Below, in pieces: positions 33,368 to 44,639 of a DNA stretch of 64,000 bases. The position numbers and the translations under genes are program-made. The stretch's first letter is position 1; each line of letters starts with the position of its first letter. The notes beneath the pieces were generated by a model. That model was not told where the DNA came from. It saw only the letters and a program-made list of their open reading frames with translations, and made no database searches. Source of the stretch: Paguma larvata (taxonomy: Eukaryota > Chordata > Mammalia > Carnivora > Viverridae); assembly GCA_030068075.1 (NCBI GenBank), contig CM057826.1, positions 69,723,312 to 69,787,311 on the forward strand. Direction: 5' to 3'.

Positions 33368-33719
33368 GATTGCCCCTTTTAAGATTATGTAATCCCCTTT
33401 TTGTCTTTTTTTTACAGTCTTTGTTTTAAAGTCCATTTTGTCCGATATAAGTATTGCTGCTCTGGCTTCTTTGGCATCTGTTTGTGTGATGAATGTTTCT
33501 CCACCCCTTCATTTTTAATCTGCAGGTGTTTTTCAGTCTGAAATGAGTCTCTTATAGGTAGCAGGTAGCATATAGATGAGTCTTGTTTTTGTTTTTTTTA
33601 TTCCATTCTTACGCCCTACCGTATGTCTTTTGATTGTTTAGTCCATTTATTTTCAAAGGAACCTTCTTTTTGCTTTTGTTGTTTCAATTTTCATTTAAAT
33701 TCCTGTTAGTTAATATATG

Positions 33720-34399
33720 AGGGTCAAAGGAACCCCCTTTCACTATTGGTGGGAATGCAAACTGGTGCAACCATTCAGGAAAATGGTATGAAGTTTCTTG
33801 AATATCAAAAATAGAATTACCGTACAAACCAGCAATGGCACTACTAGGTATTTACCCCAAGAATACAAAATAATAATTTAAAGGGATATGTGGACCTCGA
33901 TGTTTATAGCAGCATTATTTACACTGGCCAAATTAAGGAAACAGCACGAGAGTCCATCCACTGATGAATAGATAAAGAAATGTGTATATATATAATGGAA
34001 TATTAACTGAGCCATCAAAAAGAATGAAATCTTGCCATTTGCAACAATGTGGGTTGAGGTAGAGAGTTTCCTGCTAAGTGAAATAAGTCAGAGAAAGATG
34101 AATACCATATGATTTCACTCATATGTCAAGTTTTAGAAACACACCAATGAGCAAAGGGAAAGAAAAACAGAGAGAGGCAAATCAAGAAACAGACTCTTAA
34201 CTATAGAGAATAAACTGATGGTTACCAGAGGGGAGGAAGATGAGGGGATGGGTGAAATAGGTGATGGGGAGTACAGAGTGCACTTGTGATGAGCACTGGA
34301 TGTTGTATGGAAATGTTGAACCACTATATTACACCCTTGAAACTAATATTACAGTATGTATAACTATTAATTTAAATTAAAAGTTTCACACAAAAGAAA
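33720..34399 (+). mobile_element. 3' end of the twin-primed L1
   Basis: Sense L1 ORF2 end and 3'UTR: CACTATTGGTGGGAATGCAA, TTTATAGCAGCATTATTTAC, ACCATATGATTTCACTCATA, AACTGATGGTTACCAGAGGG, GATGAGCACTGGATGTTGTA and CCCTTGAAACTAATATTACA. It ends in an A/G-rich tail. GAAAAGTTAAGAGA occurs at 32287-32300, left of the inverted segment, and again at 34400-34413. That perfect 14-bp target-site duplication encloses both segments. Confidence 0.93.
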
Positions 34400-34497
34400 G
34401 AAAAGTTAAGAGAGAAAAAGAGAAGTGAGAAGAAAAGAAGGAATGAGTGAGGAATGAAGAAGGAAATGAAAGAACAAAGAAAGAAAGAAAAGACAGA
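34393..34497. repeat. Polypurine tract
   Basis: About 100 bases almost entirely A/G on the + strand, with GAAAGAAAGAAAAGA-type units. It starts at the poly-A end of the L1 and probably grew from it. A short CT-rich patch follows at 34548-34596. Confidence 0.85.
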
Positions 34498-34599
34498 TTC
34501 ACACCAGTTTTTAGCTCTTTGGATAACCATTGAAGTCAAATAAACACTAATTTATCTATCTTTCTTTGTGTCTCTCTCTCTTTCCCTCTCTCTTCTACA

Positions 34600-34790
34600 T
34601 TTTATTAATTACCTAGGCATATGTTAAGTGTTCACAACTTTAGAATTTGAATAGAGTACTCTGATTTTACCATTGTATCATTATCAAATGTCTTTCATTT
34701 TAATAATTCTTCTATACTTAAAGTGTACTTTGTCTGCTATTAATATATCTACACTAACTCTTCTTCGTTTAGTGGTAGCCTAAGAGACAA
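34600..34790 (-). mobile_element. L1 ORF2 fragment, antisense
   Basis: ACCATTGTATCATTATCAAA, AAAGTGTACTTTGTCTGCTA and TATCTACACTAACTCTTCTT read as diverged antisense L1 ORF2 (the 'aatgtcccttt..aagtctgttttatcagagat' region). It is old and short. Confidence 0.6.
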
Positions 34791-34799
34791 TATCATTTA

Positions 34800-35190
34800 A
34801 AATTGTTTTGGCAAATATCAAATATCTTGGAATAAATCTATCATAAAAACAGTAAGACCTCCACACGAAAACCAAAACAAAAAAAAGCATTGCTTGGGAA
34901 ATTTAAAAAAAATTAAGTATGTGGATGAATCTATCATGTTCATGAATTTTCAGACTCCATATTATAGAGATGACAATCTCCTCACATTAAAATATTATAT
35001 ATACTATATAACTTCAATATAATATTTCTTTTTCTTTGCAGTAATTGTTTATCAGATCATAAACTTCACATAGCCATGAAAAGACTTCAGAAGAGTTGAG
35101 AAAGTCAAGAAATCTTGAAGAAGAAAGCTGGAGGACTTACACCACCATATAGTAAGACATATTATAAAAGCACAGTAAATTCTAATGTGA
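34800..35190 (+). mobile_element. L1 ORF2 fragment, sense
   Basis: AATATCTTGGAATAAATCTA, ATCATGTTCATGAATTTTCA, GAAAGCTGGAGGACTTACAC and AAAAGCACAGTAAATTCTAA match the L1 ORF2 region after the RT domain. It abuts the antisense fragment at 34600-34790. Either the two are an inverted old L1 or they are two separate relics; the 3' end is missing. Confidence 0.65.
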
Positions 35191-36271
35191 CATTTATTTT
35201 ATTTAATCAAAAGAAACTATATTAATATTCTATAAGTAAGAACATGTAAATTAGATTGGCACAAAACTTTGAAGACATTGAATGACTTACTCTTCTACAA
35301 AAAAGTTTGTGCATAATATTCTTGGCAAATGAGAAAATACTTAGTTTGGTGGTATGCTTTAACTGTTTTAAATATTGGTCTGGGGACAGATGTATAAAAC
35401 TACAAGAATTTTGTTTCATCAAATATTCGCCTTAGAAAATAAAATAATCACTAATCAAATACGGTAAAACAAATTAGTAACACAATAAATATATATAATG
35501 AACAAATAATATACTGTAAATAATGAATATACATCAGGGAGTGTAATGATTCCTCAGCTAACAAACTTAATATAGCTCCTCAGTTAAGTTCATTAATGGA
35601 AAATACCATGAAGCATCAGTATATGCTCTAGAAAGCATTGTTAAAATTTCATAGCCAATTGTGTTAGATAAAAAACTTCAATAATATTAAAATATAAGGA
35701 CAGTTTCTCAACTTCATAAAAAATTACATCTTAGAAACCTAGAGTTCAAAAGGACCCATGTAATTAAGTGTACCTGATCTGTGTTTCACAGTCTCAATCG
35801 TGTATTCTTTTCTCCAAAGAGGATGTTCTACATGTGCTGGACTAGAAGAATCAATGAGAGATATGAGTCTAGTACATCGGATTCTCTGCCAACATTATCC
35901 TTATAATTGCCCAGTTATTTTATTTATTCTTTTAGTAAATTAGTCTTATTAGTTCAATGAATACTTATTGAGAACCTGCTATTTGCAACATTTTTGCATT
36001 ATGTGTGGGTGCAGATAAAAGACAAATCAATATAGAACTTACTTTCTAATATCCTTCAAAATTATATTACCTATATATTTGTGTTTCATAAGTATATATT
36101 TATATCTGTTATACGTATTTATATGAATTTTCATCAGGAGAATTATCTAAGAATTTTGATACTTGTTTGTGTGTATTGTACATAGGGGGCAATGGAAATA
36201 ATTTAACTGAATTCAACTAATAATTTAATAATTTAACTAATGGATATAATATAACTGAAATAAGTTAAAAT
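35191..36271. other. Unassigned DNA, possible L2 fragment
   Basis: No gene. At about 35945-36055 the order 'aatgaatacttattgagaac', GGTGCAGATAAAAGACAAAT and GAACTTACTTTCTAA resembles an antisense L2 3' end, at low certainty. Confidence 0.4.
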
Positions 36272-36272
36272 G

Positions 36273-36484
36273 GGGGTGCCTGGGTGGCTCAGCTGGTTAA
36301 GCGTCCAACTTTAGCTTGGGTCATGATCTCGCAGTTCCGGGGGTCGGGCCCTAAGTCAGGCTCTGTGCTGACAGGTCAGAGACTGGAGCCTGCTTCGGAT
36401 TCTATGTCTCCATCTCTCTCTGCCCCTCTCCGATTTGTGCTCTGTCTCTCTCAAGAATAAATAAACATTTTTTTTTTAAATAAA
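36273..36484 (+). mobile_element. Carnivore SINE
   Basis: GGGGTGCCTGGGTGGCTCAG head, TCGCAGTTCCGGGGGTCGGG, TCAGGCTCTGTGCTGACAGG, CTCTCTCTGCCCCTCTCCGA and an AATAAATAAACATTTTTTTT tail. The target-site duplication contains TAAGTTAAAATG on both sides. It is close to the most common sequence in the window, so probably a young copy. Confidence 0.97.
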
Positions 36485-38214
36485 GTAAGTTAAAATGCCC
36501 CATCTAAAGCCATAAAGGTAGATGTTTATCTTTAAAAAGTTTGCTGAATAATTATCCTCATATGTTTATAACTAATGAAGTTTATTAAGTGGACACATGA
36601 AAACATGTTGTAAAACACAGTGTGTCAACTTGTTTTGATAATTTCTATTGAAAACAAACACTTGGCTTCTAAATTTGAATAAAATAATTCAATATTTTCT
36701 CATCAAGACAGTAAAGATAATATATATGTTAAATTTAATGGTACTTTCAGAATGCACAAAGCACACAATTTCCTAGGATGTATGTTTATAATTATTATTT
36801 TATCAATCTGTCCCTTTGGGTGAATATTTTAAGTTAATTTTGACCAAATTAAATGCCAGAAACAATATATTATATTTCATGTGTTACTACCTACTAAAAT
36901 CATAATGCTGATTTATTGCTGTGATCTTCTATTTAAAGCATGAACAAGAACTATTAAACTCTCATTCCAGAAGGGAAATTTTTATTATTAACAGATGCAT
37001 TCTAACTGGGGAGTCTCATGCAGCTATGAAATATGAGTCTTACTTCAAGATGCATTTATTCATTACGTGTGTATAGGGACCAAGAGGTGGTTCAGCTCTG
37101 GGCTCAGGCTGTATTCTTGGCTCCTGTTGTCATCAGCTCCCTAAGTGATTCTGCTCCCCTCGTCCCCAGCGACCTGCCCATTGTTATATTTCTTCCTGTG
37201 TAAACACTATTTTACCAGTACAGATGAGTACTCTCTCCTCCTTCCTACTTTGCTCTAATAAAATACCCATTTTTCACAAACAGGAGGACATTCATTTTTC
37301 CCACATCATTTTTCAAGTACCAAATCATGGCATTTCAAATTTTAAGTAAACAAAAAGTCCAATTTTTCATAGTGACAGCAACCGCATTGATGTATGAACC
37401 TGAAACACCAAATGACTTATTCCTGATGATATTTGAAGAAGCCCCTTGTATTTCTAAAACATGTCAAAATGATTTGTTTTGGCATTGCATTACAGCCCTT
37501 GTTTATGTAAGCTCTTAATAGCCTATGTTTCATTATCCAGGGTATAGGTCCTTGTTATAAATTAGATTCCATCTGCTAAAATACCCTCATTATAGGTTCG
37601 AAGGACAGATAATGCCTCATACTCCTTACTTAAATAAATCTCATAAGCTTGCAGTCTGCCTAATTGACTTACTAAAATCTTGGAAGCAGTAGAAACAATG
37701 AATAACACGAAGCTTCTATTTTTTTTTTTTTTTTAACCTTTGGAATGAGCTGCAGTACAAGTGTCTAGGCAATCTCCAAAATGGACAGAACCTGTTTTCT
37801 TGTCTGGGTATCCTGAGAGAGAAAAATAAGTGTCACAGCAATTGCCTTTTCGTTTTGCTCTAGTCACAGAACCATACAGATGCGTTTTAAGAAGAAAGTA
37901 CTTGTAGCCGTCAACATAATGCTATGCCCATCCCCGCACTGACCTGTGTGAGTGGACAGTGATAAATGAAAAGGGCTGTAAAAAGCAAGTGTTCACTTCA
38001 GATCTGAGGTTTCTGCCTTTCAAGAGTGGTTTGCTAGGACCCCGTGGCTTTAAGGGTGCCAAAGAGTACTCATTATTGTTTTCCCCATGACTCTAGTAGA
38101 GTATAATGATATAGTTAGTGATTAAAAGGTTAATATCTTTTAATCACTGAATAAAATGAAAAACTGTGAAATCCTCATTTCCTTTTTTTTCTTATACTTG
38201 TGAGACTTGGGGGA
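36485..38214. other. Unassigned DNA
   Basis: No gene or repeat is recognised. A T tract lies at about 37719-37736. Bases 37080-37200 are locally GC-richer. The 63-codon frame at 37327-37518 shows nothing recognisable. Confidence 0.45.
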
Positions 38215-39305
38215 GGGGCAACACGAGCCCTAATTTAAGGTGTGTGTTGATATAAATGACATACAATAACTGCACATATTTAAAGCGTTCAATTTCTTGT
38301 GCTTTGATATATTTAGATACCAGGGAATCCCTCACAACCAATATAGTAAACATATTCATCACCCCCAAAGGTTTCCTTATACTGCTTTGTAAATCCTCCA
38401 ACCACCCCTCTCTGCTGCTCTCCCGGTTGTCATAGGTAACTACTGATCTCCTTTCTGTTAATATAGATTAGTTTCCATTTTCTAAAATTGTATATAAATG
38501 GAGTGATGTAAAAAGCAAGACATGTACAAAAGAGATAAATGTATATATGGGGGGAGCCTCTGGTCTCTTTCACTAAACATAATTGTTTCAAGAACTATTC
38601 ATGTTGTTTTGTGTATTCTTTGTTCCTTACTTTGCTGAATAGGATTCCATTCTGTGGTTATGCCATGTTTTGTCTCTCTATTCCTCTGCTGATAAATATT
38701 GGGGTTGTTTCAAGTTTTTACTATATTACTAATAATGCTAATATGAACTTTCCTGTACAAACCTTTCTGACAACATAGTTTTTTTGTTGTTAATATTAGT
38801 TACATAGCTAGGATTACAGTGGCTAGCTTATATGGTAGGTGTAAGCTTAACTTTTTTGTACACTGTTACATTGTTTTCCAAAGTAATTATATTATTTTAC
38901 ATTCCCACTAGGAAAGTCTGAGAGTTCCAGTTCCTCCACATTCTTGCCAACACTTATATTGTGAGCTATTTAATTACAGTCATACTAACCTGTGTAATGG
39001 AATTCCTTAGGAAATCTGAATTTCCCTAGGATTTTGGTGAAGAGTCTGTTCTAAATTTTGCCCATTTTTATTATGCTGTTGCTGTTCATTCATATTAGGT
39101 TTTAACACTATATATTCTAAATGTAAATCCATTATCAGATATATGCCTAGCAAATGTTTTTTCTCCCAGCATATGTCTTGGCTTTACATTTAACATTGTG
39201 TTTCAAAGAGTTTTAATACTTTGATATATTGCAACTTACCATTTTTACCAGTTTTAGAGTCATATCTAAGAGTGTCTTTCAAAGAGAATTTTAAGATTTT
39301 GGGTA
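38215..39305 (-). mobile_element. Nearly full-length old L1: 3' end segment
   Basis: Antisense old L1M-type 3'UTR and ORF2 end: ATCACCCCCAAAGGTTTCCT, TTGTCATAGGTAACTACTGA, GGATTCCATTCTGTGGTTAT, AATATTGGGGTTGTTTCAAG, TCCACATTCTTGCCAACACT and ATCCATTATCAGATATATGC. This is the 3' part of an element whose 5' end is near 47290. A younger sense L1 interrupts it here. Confidence 0.85.
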
Positions 39306-39309
39306 AATA

Positions 39310-40211
39310 CTTCACCGAAGGCAAGGGAAACAAAAACAAAATGAACTGTCAGGACTTACAATAAAAAACCTTCAGCACAGGGAAGGAGATAATCAACAAA
39401 ACTAAAAGGCAGTCTACATAAGGGGGGAAAGATATTTGCAAACGACATATCATATAAAGGGTTAGTATCCAAAATGTATAAAGAACTTATCAAACTCAAC
39501 ACCCAAAAAACAAATAACTCAGTTAAGATATAGGCAGAAGACATGAATAGACACTTTTTCAAAGAAGACATTCAGATAGGTAACAGACAAGTGAAAAGAT
39601 GCTCAACATCAGTCATCATCAGGGAAATATATAAGTCAAAACCATGATGAGCTACCTCCTCACACCTGTCAGAATGGCTAAAATTAACAACACAAGAAAC
39701 AGCAAGTATTAGTAAGGAAATAGAGAAAGGGGAACCCTCTTACACTGTTGGTAGGAATGCAACCTGGTGTAGTCACTCTGGAGAACAAAATAGATGTTCC
39801 TCAAGAAACTAAAAATAGAGCTACTCTACACTCCATCAATTGCAGTATTAGGTGTGTATTTACCCAAAGGATATAAAGATACAGATTCCAAGGGGTACAT
39901 GCACCCTGATGTTTATAGAAGCATTATTGACAATAACCAAACTATGGAGAGAGCCCAAATATACATCAATTGATGAATGGATGAAAAAGATGTAGTATGT
40001 ATATACAATGGAATATTAGTCAGCTATCAAAAAAATGAAATCTTGCCATTGTCAATTTCGTGGTTGGAACTAGAACACATGATGGTAAGCGAAATAAGTC
40101 AGTCAGAGAAAGAGAAATACCATATGATTTCCCTCATATATAGAATTGAAGAAACAAAACAGATGAAAGTATGAGAAAGGGGGAAAAGAGAAGAGATGGA
40201 AACAAACTGCA
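39310..40211 (+). mobile_element. Younger L1 fragment inside the old L1
   Basis: Sense ORF2 3' part: GAAGGCAAGGGAAACAAAAA, AAGGGTTAGTATCCAAAATG, CACACCTGTCAGAATGGCTA, GATGTTTATAGAAGCATTAT and GAAATACCATATGATTTCCC. It ends within the early 3'UTR near GGAAACAAACTG, with no poly-A. It lies antisense to the host L1, which resumes at 40212 with TTTTTTTATGGATCCTGG. Both ends are truncated. Confidence 0.88.
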
Positions 40212-41990
40212 ATTCATTTTTTTATGGATCCTGGTTTTATAATCATGTAAGAAGGATTTGCCTAGCCCAGACTTCTAGAATAATACAAGTATAAGTTTGC
40301 ATTTCTGTCTGTGATTTTTTTGAAATAAATTTATATGTAATCAGGATTGATTTAAGTTAATTATTTGCATGTGGATATTCAATTATTTCAGTATAATTTG
40401 TTGAAAGATTATGCATCCTCCACGGAATTACCTTAGCAACTTGGTTGAAAATCATATTTCAGCCATTGCCATTATCCGTCCTATGTGTGTGGGTTTTTTG
40501 GGAAGTCTATATCCAGGGACACTGATATAATTTGATTCTCTTTATGAAATATAACATTTTAGACTAAAATGTAAGTAAAGCTTACAGTGTAGCTTCATAC
40601 TAAGTTTTAAAGTTAGTTATTATTTGTCCTCCCCATTTGTACTTAATTTTTAAAGTTGTTTTGACTCCTCTAGATCTTTTGCATTTCTATGTGAATTTCC
40701 TTTAAAAAATGCTGGAAGTATGATTGAGATTGTATAGAATCTATGAATCAATTTTGGGAGAATTAATATCTTAAAGATATTTATCTTCAGACTTATAAAC
40801 TGAATATAACTTTCCATTTATTTAGGTCTCTTTCCTCAGCAATGATTTATAGTCTTCTATGAATAGGTTTTATATATCCTTTGTCAGATTGATCCTGAGT
40901 ATTTTCACTTTTGTTGCTTTTAAAAATAATATTGATTAAAAAATATATATATATATCTGATTTTTCTTGCTAGTGTGTAGAAATAAAATTTTGTATTCAG
41001 AAATCTTGCTAAATTCACTTATTTTAGTTCTGTTAGCTTTTTTTGGTAACTCAATCAGTTCTCTACATAAATGATCATGTCATCTGTGCCTAATTTCCCT
41101 TTTTCCTTTCCACTACACATGCCTTTTATTTACTTTTTTTGCTTTAAAAATAATTGGCACTGTCTTGAATTACTAGAAAAATTTAAATAGAAGTGATGAG
41201 ACTGAGCACTCATGTCATATTCCTGATTTTAGAAACTATTCAGTTTTCTACAATTAAGTACAATATTAGCAGTACCTTCTTTTTAGATATCTTTATTCTA
41301 ATTTGCTGAGAGTTTTATCAGGAATGATTATTGGATTTTTTGAAATGAGTTTTGTAGGTATATTAAGATGTTCTGTTTTTTTTATGTCTTAGTCTGTTGA
41401 TATGGTGAATTTATTGTTCTAATATTAAACTAAATTTAAAATTCTGGGATAAATTATGTTAGGTCATGATACTTTGCTCATGTTTATATTGTTGGATTTA
41501 AGATACTGGCATTTATTTAGGATTTTTGCATCTAAGCTAATGAAGGATATTGGTTTGTAATATTTTTTCTTCTGCAGTGTGTTTGCATGATTTTAATATC
41601 AGGGTAATTTGGCTAATAAGATTTTTCAATTTTTTTCAAAGGGCTAGAGCAGAAATAGTATTATTTTTTTTTCTTGAATATTTGTTAGCAGTTACCAGTG
41701 AATCCACTAGAACCTGGGATTCTTTTTGTAGGATGGTTTCTAACTACAAATTTAATTACTTTAAATTAAATAATGCTGCTCAGGTTATCTCTGTGTTATT
41801 GAGTGAGCTTTGGTAATTTATTGGTAATTTATGATGGCATTTGACCATTTCATCTAAGTTGTCCAAGTTGCTCAGAATATTATCTTATTATTGTTTTAGA
41901 GTTCTATTCATATTGGTATAGTGACTTCAATACTTTCGTTTCTGGTTTTATTAATATTTGTTTTCTCTTACTTTTTTAGAGTAAGGATTC
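40212..41990 (-). mobile_element. Old L1: ORF2 RT segment
   Basis: Antisense ORF2 continues: TTATTTGCATGTGGATATTC, TTATAGTCTTCTATGAATAG, TAAATGATCATGTCATCTGT, TTTGCTGAGAGTTTTATCAG, AGTCTGTTGATATGGTGAAT and GATATTGGTTTGTAATATTT. Order and orientation match a single element read from its 3' side. No coding capacity remains. Confidence 0.85.
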
Positions 41991-41991
41991 A

Positions 41992-42115
41992 CAGATGATT
42001 TTCTTTACAACATCAGATAGTAAATATTTAGGCTGAGGCTCAAATCAAATCTCTGTTACATGTTTCTCTTTTCTTTTCCCTTTTTTTTTTCCTCATGAAA
42101 AAAAATGCCTAACAA
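41992..42115 (+). mobile_element. MER20-like element, left part
   Basis: CAGATGATTTTCTTTACAAC, CATCAGATAGTAAATATTTA and CAAATCTCTGTTACA resemble the start of the MER20-like element seen at 630 and 17062. Its right part is at 43180-43250. Material between them is later insertions plus unplaced sequence. Confidence 0.6.
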
Positions 42116-42129
42116 AATCTGCCCTTTTA

Positions 42130-42323
42130 GGGGCATCTGCGTGGCTCATTCGGTTGAGCATCCAATTTCAGCTCAATTTGTGATCTCATGACTCATAAGT
42201 TCAAGCCCACATCAGGCTACTTGTTGTCAGGGCAGAACCCACTTCAGATCCTCTGCCCCCCTCTTTTTCTACACCTTCCCTGCTCATGATCACTCTCTGT
42301 CAAAAGCAAATAATTAAAAAAAT
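42130..42323 (+). mobile_element. Carnivore SINE, diverged
   Basis: GGGGCATCTGCGTGGCTCAT head, TTGTGATCTCATGACTCATA, GGCAGAACCCACTTCAGATC and an AAAGCAAATAATTAAAAAAA tail. A possible target-site duplication is ATCTGCCCTTTTA before it and ATCTACCTTAAAG after it. Confidence 0.9.
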
Positions 42324-42335
42324 AATCTACCTTAA

Positions 42336-42640
42336 AGAACTTTTAAGTGTACAATACAGTATTATTAATTCATGCACATTTTTATTCAGCAGATATTTTG
42401 TACATTTTTTTTTTTCCTTTCATGACTAAAACTCTATATCCATTGAATGGCAGCTATCTGTTTCCGGTCCCCCTAGCCCCTGGAAACCACTATTTTATTT
42501 TCTACTTCTATAAGTTTGATTATGTTAGCTATTTCATATATGTGGAATCATGCAGTGTTAGTCTTTCTGTGATGGCTTGTTTCACTTAGCATAATGTTCT
42601 CATGACTCATCCATGTTGTAGTATATAGCAAGAACTGATT
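42336..42640 (-). mobile_element. L1 3'UTR antisense part of an inverted L1
   Basis: AAGTGTACAATACAGTATTA, CTATATCCATTGAATGGCAG, CCTGGAAACCACTATTTTAT, ATATGTGGAATCATGCAGTG and TTTCACTTAGCATAATGTTC. The strand switches near 42640 to sense ORF2 from upstream in the element. Confidence 0.8.
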
Positions 42641-43134
42641 AACGATGAAACCAGAGATTCAATTAAAAAAGGAGCATAGGACTTGGATAGGCATTTCAAC
42701 AAAGAAGATGTACAGATGCCAAACAAGTATAAGAAAAGAAGCTTAATATCACTAATTATCAGAGAAATGCATATCAAAATCACAATACCACTTTACTCCT
42801 GTTAAAATGGTCTGTCCATGGCATGGAGAAATTGAAACACTTGTGCACTGTTGGTAGGAGTATAAAATGGTGGAGCCATTAATGGAAAACAGAATGGAGG
42901 TTCTTCAGGAAATTAAAAATTAAATTACCATGTGATCTAACAATCCCTCATCTGAGTATCATTCAAAAGAATTAAAAACAGGATCTTGAAGAGATACTAC
43001 CAGTCCCATGTTCATTGTAGTATTGTCCACAATAGCCAAGAGGTAGAAACAACCTAAATGTCCATCAATAGATAAATTGATAGATTTTGGTACATACATA
43101 CAAACAAATATTAGTCAGCCTTAAAAAGAAAGAA
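42641..43134 (+). mobile_element. L1 ORF2 end, sense part of an inverted L1
   Basis: AACAAAGAAGATGTACAGAT, TCAGAGAAATGCATATCAAA, GTGCACTGTTGGTAGGAGTA, AACAATCCCTCATCTGAGTA and CACAATAGCCAAGAGGTAGA. Together with 42336-42640 it forms a fold-back L1 of the twin-priming kind. No target-site duplication was found. The whole unit sits within the split MER20-like element inside the old L1. Confidence 0.82.
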
Positions 43135-43179
43135 TCCTTGTTTTTGTTTTCTAACGACCATTATTATTTTTTTTTTCAT

Positions 43180-43250
43180 AGCGCACAGGCCATTGAAAAA
43201 TGGGCTGAGGGCAAAGTTTGGCCCCTAGCAACTATTTGTCAATTGGTGGA
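43180..43250 (+). mobile_element. MER20-like element, right part
   Basis: CATAGCGCACAGGCCATTGA, TGGGCTGAGGGCAAAGTTTG and GCAACTATTTGTCAATTGGT match the 3' end ('gggccggatttggcccgc..tttgccgacccctg'). The host L1 resumes immediately afterwards. Confidence 0.65.
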
Positions 43251-44639
43251 CTAAAAGTTTTATTAATTTGTTGATTTTCTCAAAGCACCTTTTAGTTCAT
43301 TGATTTCTCCTTATTTTTCTCTCTTTTATAGTCCATTAATAATTTATTCTGATCTTTCATGTTTTCCTTTTACAATTATTTTCAATTTAATTTTTGTTAC
43401 TTTTCTAGTTAATGTAGCAGCTGAATTTATTTCTAATAAAGATATTTATTGATATATTATTCTTCCTAAGCACTACTCTAGTGTCACCCCAAATATTTGA
43501 TATACTACGGAATATGATCTACATTCATAAGTGTCCCACGCACACTTGAAAGAATATTTATTCTGCTGTTGTGTGGAATGTTTTAAAATGTCTATTAGAT
43601 TAAGTTGATTAATTGTGTTGCTTGAATCTTCTATATCCTTAGTGACATTCTGGCTACTTGTTCTATCAACTGGTGAGATAAGAGTTTTGCATTGTTTAGG
43701 TACAATTATGTATATCTCTATTTTTGAAATTCTGTCAGTTTTTGTTTCATGTATTTCAAAACCCTGTTATTATGTACATAATTATTTAAAATTGTACATT
43801 CTATTGATTAATTGATCCCTTTGTCATTATGACATGACCTTCCCTATTCCTTATCATATCACTAGTTTTATTTTTCCTTCAACTTACTTGCGTATTTTCA
43901 TTTTAAAATAGATTTCTTGTAAGTAGCATATAGCGGAGTCTTGCATTTTTATCTAATCTGACACACCTTGCCTTTTTATTGAATGTTTTGACCATTTAAT
44001 TTTATTTTGTAATTCAGCTAGGTAGCCTTGAATCTACTATCTTGTTGTTGGTTTTTTATTTATTCTGTCTGCATTGTTTTGTTCCCATCTTTTCCTACCT
44101 TCTTGTGTACCATTGTTTTCTTTTTATATGCCATACTAACTAAATAACTATTTGTTATTTTGTTTTATTTTATCTTACTTTATTTTAGTGGTTACTTTAG
44201 ACTTATGGTATATATTCTAAACGTCACTGTTTACTTTCAAATGATATATACCACTTCATATAAAGTGTAAATATCTTAAGATAAACTCTCATTTCTCCAC
44301 TAGCTGTCGGTCAAGTGTCACTTTATATATTTTGCTTACATGTTGTAAATGCTTACAATACTATGTTGTTTTTATTTAGTTTTCTGTTTAAAATATTTAT
44401 GTGATATTTTAAAAATCATATATTTACAATATGTTTTTTATTCTTCATCATTCTGTATATACTCAAATTTCCATCTGGTATTATTTTCTTTCTATTTTAG
44501 GGGCTCCCTTTAGATTTTCTTATAGGGCAGATCTACTTGTAATGAATACTTTCAGGCACGTCTAATACTCCCAAGGTCATTTTATTTGAAGAAATTTTAG
44601 ATGGTATCGTGTTTTAAACTTCAGTATCCATATGATTCT
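43251..44639 (-). mobile_element. Old L1: ORF2 endonuclease-side segment
   Basis: Antisense ORF2 text continues from 41990: TTTTAGTTCATTGATTTCTC, AGAATATTTATTCTGCTGTT, TTGATCCCTTTGTCATTATG, AAATAGATTTCTTGTAAGTA and TTATAGGGCAGATCTACTTG. It is strongly decayed. A second copy of RT-region sequence follows at 44640. Confidence 0.78.

Larger units (their letters stand above)
32301..33715 (-). mobile_element. Inverted 5' segment of a twin-primed L1 (ORF2)
   Basis: Antisense L1 ORF2. After the SINE at 32313-32527 it reads GACCTCTTTTGCTGCATCCC, ATTTGTTTCCATGTACTTGT, GTTGAGTTCTAGTTTCATAG, AGAATATGTGTTCTGCTGTT, AAATCCCCTATTATTTTTGT and CTTTTGATTGTTTAGTCCAT. Two SINEs are nested in it. The last 40-50 bases before the junction (33670-33715) are harder to place and may derive from elsewhere in L1. 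See the partner segment for the target-site duplication. Confidence 0.85.
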
